Shown piece by piece: positions 63,319 to 64,000 of a stretch of 64,000 nucleotides of DNA. Position 1 is the first letter of the stretch, and each line of letters starts with the position of its first letter. The translations under genes and the position numbers were made by a program. The stretch spans positions 1,143,835 to 1,207,834 of the forward strand of contig CABFPE010000080.1 in NCBI GenBank assembly GCA_900660155.1, written 5' to 3'. A model generated the notes under the pieces. That model did no database searches, was not told the origin of the DNA, and saw nothing but the letters and a program-made list of their open reading frames with translations. The DNA comes from Hofstenia miamia. Taxonomy: Eukaryota > Xenacoelomorpha > Acoela > Hofsteniidae.

Positions 63319-63570
63319 CCCTTGTCAACGAGCCGAGCTTGAGCACTTCATTGGATATACGAGCCTTTTTAAGTACACTAATCATTTAGTTCTGTTTGTT
63401 AATCTGATTATGCAGATTTTTCTTATTTTTCCATTCAATATATTTTATTATCTTATTTTATAAGGTTTATTAAATAATAGAAGGAGCAATATATAAAAAA
63501 CCTCTGAGAGCGCAATATTTCGAAAGAAATTATCGAGCTAAAACGAGTCTCATTGAAAGGTTCTATGCAG
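63319..63570 (+). mobile_element. hAT-type MITE, CAGACTTGTCAACGAG family, copy E (right-truncated)
   Basis: It begins CCCTTGTCAACGAGCCGAGCTTGAGCA and shares TTTATTAAATAATAGAAGGAGC with the other copies. It fades after ACGAGTCTCATTGAAAGG near 63560 without the expected GACAAGTCTG end. Confidence 0.7.
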
Positions 63571-63840
63571 TAAGAATGAATATTTTTGGTGCATTGTCCG
63601 AAGTTATTCATTGAATTTAAACGATTTAATTCAAATTGGCATTCAAGTTGACATTAATGCATAGAAATCTATTGTTGTAACGCTTCGTTCTATACCATTT
63701 AAGGCAAGCTTGTATTTGCTTCTGAAACACTAACTTTATCAACTGAAACACCCTGTACAAAGGGGTGCTGTAATCTCACATCAGTAAACGGAAGGTACTT
63801 CTTTAAATAATAAACATTTTCTTCTCTTTTATTTATTTGC

Positions 63841-63844
<4 letters not shown>

Positions 63845-63898
<54 letters not shown>

Positions 63899-63899
63899 T
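63845..63899. repeat. (TA)n microsatellite
   Basis: A run of alternating A and T with one TT interruption at 63871-63872. Confidence 0.95.
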
Positions 63900-64000
63900 T
63901 TTCAACAAAATTTTTTATGTGTACTCCAGATTGGGTTATGCACGAACAATTGATTGTAGTGTGAACACTGATTTATTAAAATACTGTTTACAAAGCCCCG

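Overview
The window reads as AT-rich animal (metazoan) nuclear DNA, by eye about two-thirds A+T or more (not counted). It has spliceosomal GT-AG introns, many decayed transposable elements and (TA)n microsatellites, and no bacterial operons, CRISPR arrays, rRNA or tRNA genes. An invertebrate is most likely, but the sequence does not fix the species. Two larger N gaps (24491-25264, 51887-52000), one small gap (41248-41268) and two single N positions show this is a draft assembly.

Only one host gene is recognisable: the 5' two-thirds of PEDS1 (TMEM189/Kua, plasmanylethanolamine desaturase), on the minus strand. Coding exon 1 is at 46974-46821, exon 2 at 30546-30427 and exon 3 at 8158-7869. They are separated by introns of about 16.3 and 22.3 kb. 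All three junctions use GT/AG, and the frame holds across both joins to give 188 residues. The C-terminal exons, which carry the last histidine boxes, were not found between 1 and 7868 and should lie beyond the left edge. Most of the window is therefore PEDS1 intron.

Layout: 1-750, frameshifted 3' part of an uncharacterised, probably repetitive, intronless ORF; 751-7868, featureless flank or intron; 7869-46974, PEDS1 with repeat-filled introns; 46975-48815, upstream flank; 48816-52270, a LINE-type non-LTR retrotransposon (YMDD reverse transcriptase, Cys-rich motif and endonuclease-like C terminus) joined to an inverted partial copy of itself; 52290-64000, AT-rich DNA with a decayed second LINE, microsatellites, small DNA transposons and a near-perfect palindrome.

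The richest content is non-autonomous DNA transposons. Five insertions have exact 8-bp target-site duplications typical of hAT elements: 12152-12375, 13069-13406, 16338-16714, 38978-39399 and 61302-61620. A sixth is a ~5 kb composite element at 22129-27105 with an 18-bp perfect terminal inverted repeat. A 1.78 kb foldback element with a TTA duplication (Harbinger-like) lies at 31545-33326, and a TA-flanked pogo/Tc1-like element at 62206-62381. One hAT-type family (termini CAGACTTGTCAACGAG) has five copies, one of which is interrupted by another hAT-type insertion. No intact transposase was recognised. I found no convincing novel multi-gene system; the most unexplained stretch is 25300-26650, inside the composite element.
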